Part shown: one piece after another, positions 12,267 through 15,334 of the stretch
Position numbering within the stretch: position 1 is the stretch's first letter
How the letters are laid out: every line of letters begins with the position of its first letter
NCBI GenBank assembly: GCA_964557205.1
Contig: CAZKZI010000074.1
Location: 1-15,334 of the forward strand
Direction of reading: 5' to 3'
Origin: JAQVQN01 sp964557205
GTDB taxonomy: Bacteria; Verrucomicrobiota; Kiritimatiellia; RFP12; UBA1067
DNA length: 15,334 bases
The notes under the pieces: generated by a model
The model's database searches: none
Told to the model about the DNA's origin: nothing
What the model saw: the letters and a program-made list of their open reading frames with translations, nothing else
Made by a program: the position numbers and the translations under genes

Positions 12267-15215
12267 TCAACCGCCGTCGGCGGGCGCGACAATGTCGGAC
12301 GGCCGCTCCGGCGCGGGCGGCCCCTGCGGCGCGATCTCGCTGTGCGCTTCTATAAAGTCCACCCGCGCACGAACACGCCGGATCTCGGTGTTGACGGCGG
12401 CGGCGGCCTCCATTTTGCCGTCCACAGTCAGAGTGCGCTGCAGTTCCTGCAACCGCTTGACATACCGCTCGGTCGCGTCCACCAGCATCTCAGCACGTTT
12501 GCGCTTCTGCTCGTCGCGCAAACTGAAATGTTTGCGCTGCAGGTCGGACAATTCACCGGGGTTCTGCAGAATGTCTTTCGGCAAGATGGCCCGGTCGATC
12601 TCAAACCGCAACACTTCATCGCGAACGCTCTCCCAAGCCACATAATCTCCGGCGCGCTGGAACTTCTCCATAAGTTCGTTCAACTCCGCCACATAACACT
12701 CCGGCCACTTGTCCGCCTTTTCGACGGCTGCCCGCTCGATCACAGTCAGCTCTTTTTCAAACTCTTCCCGGAAGACCGGAACTTCCTGCACCTGCTTTTC
12801 CGCTGAACTCACCAACAGCATTTGCGGAGCCACCTCGGCATCCGCACCACCGGCCACGTTCGACTCAGCCAACAACGCCTCGGCAGCTATCTGCTCCGGC
12901 ATGTTACGCACCCGCCGGATCTCGGCATTGACGGTCTTGGCCAGATCCATTTGTCCGTCTTGCGTGTAAACACGCTGTATGTCCGTCAGCTCATTGACAT
13001 ATTTCTTACATAGCGAAATCAGTTTACGGCTATTCAGCAGACGCTGATCCGAACGCATCCTCCCGTACTTGCCTCTGAGCATGCTCAGCTCGGAGCGGTC
13101 ATCGTCAGCGCCGCCGGTGATCTGCCGAGTCTGATCAAACCGTTTTCTCTCGGCCTGCACCACAGCCCACTCTTCAAAATCTCCTGCCGCTCGATGTCTT
13201 TCCATAAGGGTGTCCAGCTCTCTCACATATTCGGCCGGCCATGCCTGCTGAAACGCCTTCTGCTCACTGTCGATCTCCCGCAACTGCCGTTCATACTCCT
13301 GCTGCTTGGCCTTCAGGTCATCCGGCAATTCGGCTTCACCCGCAACCGCTGCCTCTGCCGCCGCCGTTTCCGCCGCCGTCGGACAACAACCCGTCAAATT
13401 TAACGTGTCTTCCATCCACAAACGGGCATACCACTGCAGCGGCGCCGCCGACACTCCGCGGCTATAGGCCCACAATCCCGGACGATAAAACGTGGAAACG
13501 GCTTTACCGAAGGGCTTGCGCACGGCCTTCACCACTGGCGGTAAACTCAACAGGTATAGTGCTACTATAGCGCAAATTACAGAAAATCCGCGCAACATGT
13601 TCATCAGCCACGCATGCAACCTGATAACCCGCCGGATGTCAAGAACATCAGGATTATCCGGGGCAACCTCACTCAAAAGAATATCGCAGATGCGCGACGC
13701 CGCAACCCATTCGCGGTTCTTAAGCGCCTTCCTCGTGCGCGCCAGATCGCGGCGCAGGGTCAACTCGGGCAACTGACGCAGCTCTTCATCGAAAGCCCGC
13801 TTATCCTCGGAAAGATCACGGTATTGAGTGATGCAAGCCGCCGCCCGTTCAAAATTTTCGGCCCGCATCTCCATCGGGATCTGCCCTTTGAGTTGCGCGC
13901 GCCGCAGAATACTCTTCTCGGCTTCTTCTCTCAGCTCTGAGAGTTCCGCCAACAGCCGACGGCCTGAAGGCCCGGCAGGCTCAAACCCGTGTACCCGGCC
14001 GGAATAAGATATGACTTTTTCAAAACGCTGAATGGAGGCCGTCTCTCTCATTTTTTTCAGCAAGTTCGCCACCGTCTCATAACTGCGCGCGTCCGCCCCG
14101 CAGTTGCCGCAGTATTGCACCCCGACAAAAGTCTCCTCGCCGCACTCCGGGCAAGACTCAGAACCGTCCCAACCGCACTCCGCACAAAACTTGACAGCCA
14201 AAGGGTTGATCGCGTCACACCACTTACACCGCCAGGTCGTTTTTACCGTCGGAACTTCAACTCGCGTTTTGGTCTGGATGCGGTGCAGCTCTTCAATGAA
14301 AGCCGACACCGACTGCCAGCGCTGTTCCTTGTCCGTCGCCAGAGCCTTGGCCACCACTTCCCGCAACGGCATCGGCACATCCTGCTCACGGAAATAACGC
14401 GGATTCTGGGCAGTTATCACAAAATACAGCAGGGCACCCAACCCGTACACGTCCGCACGCTCGTCTGAGAGGCTGGCATCCGACTCCTGCTCTGGAGCCC
14501 CGTAGCCCAGCGACAGAAGCTTTTCGCCCGGCACAGTTAGCTTGGACTCCTCCATATGCATCAGGCGGGCCAGCCCGAAATCCACGATCTTCGGCTCGCT
14601 GCTCTTGTCCAGCAGGATGTTGGTTGGTTTCAAGTCACGGTGTATGACTCCGCTTGCATGCGCGTAAGCCACGGCACGCCCGATCTTGAGCAAAAGCTCG
14701 GACGCCTCTTCCGCCGATAACTGCCCGTGCCGCATCACATACTGATCTAGCGTCAAAGGCGTGTTGGGCTGCACCAGACCTCCCGCAGACGCACCGTCCT
14801 TAACCTCGCTGTCGTCCGGCCCCGCCACATACTCCATGACGATGAACGGACCGTCATCATCCTCGCCCAAAGCGTAAATGTGAACAATATGGACGTGGCT
14901 TAAGGTCGCGACGGCACGGGCCTCATGCAAAAAACGCTGCCGCAGAGAAGGTATGGACTGAGCCTGATTGTTAAGCCGTTTGATGGCCACAAAACGCCCT
15001 AGCCTGCGGTCCCGCGCGAGGTAGACCACTCCCATGCCGCCATTGCCGATCTTACTGTAGATCGTGTACTGGTCAAAAAGCATCTCGCCTTTGAGCTCGG
15101 TCGACTGCTGCTCCGTCCCCGGCGCTATCCGTACCGTCTGCTTTTCACTCTTTTCATCATGATTGATGCGCTCGGTCGGCGTAACATGTATCCTGACTGT
15201 ATTCTCTTGCTGCAC
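12267..15215 (-). CDS. Membrane serine/threonine kinase with double zinc ribbon and duplicated C-terminal repeat module
   Basis: A 982-residue Hanks-type kinase. It uses a GTG start at 15215 with GGGAG 6-7 nt upstream. The kinase domain (about 50-312) has KIGNGGMGVVYLA (55-67), Lys79, helix-C Glu98, HRDLKPTN (192-199), DFG (212-214), APE (240-242), Asp255 and Arg299, so it should be active. A ~20-residue insertion follows the hinge (about 132-152). The P+1 loop reads LSLGYGAPEQ, with Ser235 where GTPxYMAPE kinases have Thr. A double zinc ribbon follows: Cys330/333/344/347 and Cys355/358/369/372, both C-x2-C-x10-C-x2-C. Next come a helical, charged region (380-530), a single transmembrane segment (about 541-560), and a C-terminal region, probably extracytoplasmic, made of two similar modules (659-770 and 837-949) and ending in a Pro-rich tail. 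The architecture suggests an envelope sensor coupled to cytoplasmic phosphorylation, but the ligand and targets are unknown. First gene of its operon. Confidence 0.93.
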   Translation of the reverse strand: MQQENTVRIHVTPTERINHDEKSEKQTVRIAPGTEQQSTELKGEMLFDQYTIYSKIGNGGMGVVYLARDRRLGRFVAIKRLNNQAQSIPSLRQRFLHEARAVATLSHVHIVHIYALGEDDDGPFIVMEYVAGPDDSEVKDGASAGGLVQPNTPLTLDQYVMRHGQLSAEEASELLLKIGRAVAYAHASGVIHRDLKPTNILLDKSSEPKIVDFGLARLMHMEESKLTVPGEKLLSLGYGAPEQESDASLSDERADVYGLGALLYFVITAQNPRYFREQDVPMPLREVVAKALATDKEQRWQSVSAFIEELHRIQTKTRVEVPTVKTTWRCKWCDAINPLAVKFCAECGWDGSESCPECGEETFVGVQYCGNCGADARSYETVANLLKKMRETASIQRFEKVISYSGRVHGFEPAGPSGRRLLAELSELREEAEKSILRRAQLKGQIPMEMRAENFERAAACITQYRDLSEDKRAFDEELRQLPELTLRRDLARTRKALKNREWVAASRICDILLSEVAPDNPDVLDIRRVIRLHAWLMNMLRGFSVICAIVALYLLSLPPVVKAVRKPFGKAVSTFYRPGLWAYSRGVSAAPLQWYARLWMEDTLNLTGCCPTAAETAAAEAAVAGEAELPDDLKAKQQEYERQLREIDSEQKAFQQAWPAEYVRELDTLMERHRAAGDFEEWAVVQAERKRFDQTRQITGGADDDRSELSMLRGKYGRMRSDQRLLNSRKLISLCKKYVNELTDIQRVYTQDGQMDLAKTVNAEIRRVRNMPEQIAAEALLAESNVAGGADAEVAPQMLLVSSAEKQVQEVPVFREEFEKELTVIERAAVEKADKWPECYVAELNELMEKFQRAGDYVAWESVRDEVLRFEIDRAILPKDILQNPGELSDLQRKHFSLRDEQKRKRAEMLVDATERYVKRLQELQRTLTVDGKMEAAAAVNTEIRRVRARVDFIEAHSEIAPQGPPAPERPSDIVAPADGG
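12369..13241 (-). repeat. Tandem duplicated module within the kinase C-terminus
   Basis: Coding bases 13241-12906 (residues 659-770) and 12707-12369 (residues 837-949) encode two copies of one module about 178 residues apart. Each begins Trp-Pro and then has two ~31-residue helical units, giving four units starting at Tyr663, Tyr739, Tyr841 and Tyr918. The shared pattern is YVxxLxxL-x6-8-GDxxxAxxVxxExxR. Units 2 and 4 keep VNxEIRRVR, and the matching DNA shares CGCCGGATCTCGG (plus strand), so the duplication is still visible at base level. A linker of about 67 residues separates the modules. Confidence 0.85.
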
Positions 15216-15231
15216 AAAAAACTCCCGTAAT

Positions 15232-15254
15232 CGTCCGTCTGCTCTCGCCGGACG
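15232..15254 (-). promoter_or_regulatory. Small inverted repeat in the kinase 5' leader
   Basis: CGTCCG and CGGACG form a perfect 6-bp stem with an 11-nt loop (minus sense), lying between the expected transcript start (~15280) and the GGGAG ribosome-binding site. It could affect translation or mRNA stability. In GC-rich DNA a stem this short may be chance, and a competing pairing around CGGCG is possible. Confidence 0.25.
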
Positions 15255-15286
15255 CCGTCACCCCGCTAGACTCAGGTTTTGCGATG

Positions 15287-15316
15287 ATTATACGTTTTTA
15301 GCGTCGGCCACGTCAA
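15287..15316 (-). promoter_or_regulatory. Promoter of the kinase-pyrK-pyrD-GYF-nnr group
   Basis: On the minus strand TTGACG (15311-15316, 5/6) and TATAAT (15287-15292, 6/6) are 18 nt apart, the best sigma70-like promoter in the window. Transcription should begin near 15280, giving a ~65-nt leader before the GTG start at 15215. No equally strong promoter was seen before pyrK, pyrD or the GYF gene, so this one probably serves the whole group. Confidence 0.75.
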
Positions 15317-15334
15317 TGAAACCCGCCCCGGCTC

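Overview
The window looks like chromosomal DNA of a bacterium from the PVC superphylum (Verrucomicrobiota, Kiritimatiellota or Lentisphaerota). This is inferred from gene content: a DUF1080 secreted protein, a secreted repeat protein of a type common in planctomycete-like genomes, a Hanks-type kinase with a long repeat-bearing C-terminus, an RdgC-like protein, and moderately high G+C. No rRNA or other marker gene is present to settle the taxonomy. Ten complete genes and one more probable CDS (the repeat protein at the left) fill nearly the whole window. I see no tRNA, rRNA, CRISPR array or complete mobile element.

Left block (112-4135, minus strand). A sigma70-like promoter at 4107-4135 reads into argC, then parB, then a lipoprotein of the M28 peptidase / glutaminyl cyclase family. 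These genes overlap or nearly touch: argC/parB share an ATGA, and parB ends 8 nt before the first ATG of the M28 gene. A small secreted protein with repeated beta-rich segments follows 47 nt later. This joins arginine biosynthesis to chromosome segregation and two exported proteins. The coupling looks like co-expression rather than a pathway.

Middle block (4172-7595). An RdgC-like recombination-associated protein (minus) and a secreted DUF1080 protein (plus) diverge from a 161-bp region with a promoter for each direction. The DUF1080 promoter is placed so that its transcript would start at or next to the ATG, with no leader. A class I/II aminotransferase follows on the plus strand. The 179 bp between those two plus-strand genes hold no convincing element, and the 82 bp between the aminotransferase and the convergent nnr gene hold no clear hairpin terminator.

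Right block (7678-15316, minus strand). A near-consensus promoter (-10 TATAAT) at 15287-15316 drives a 982-residue serine/threonine kinase with a double zinc ribbon, one transmembrane helix and a duplicated C-terminal module. Closely spaced behind it are pyrK and pyrD (NAD-linked dihydroorotate dehydrogenase, type 1B), a GYF-type membrane protein, and nnr (NAD(P)H-hydrate epimerase/dehydratase). The block mixes a membrane signalling protein with flavin/NAD-dependent pyrimidine synthesis and NAD(P)H repair.

The most unusual items are the kinase architecture with its four-copy C-terminal repeat, the orphan parB in an argC operon, the phased repeats at the argC promoter, the divergent RdgC-like protein and the apparently leaderless DUF1080 gene.
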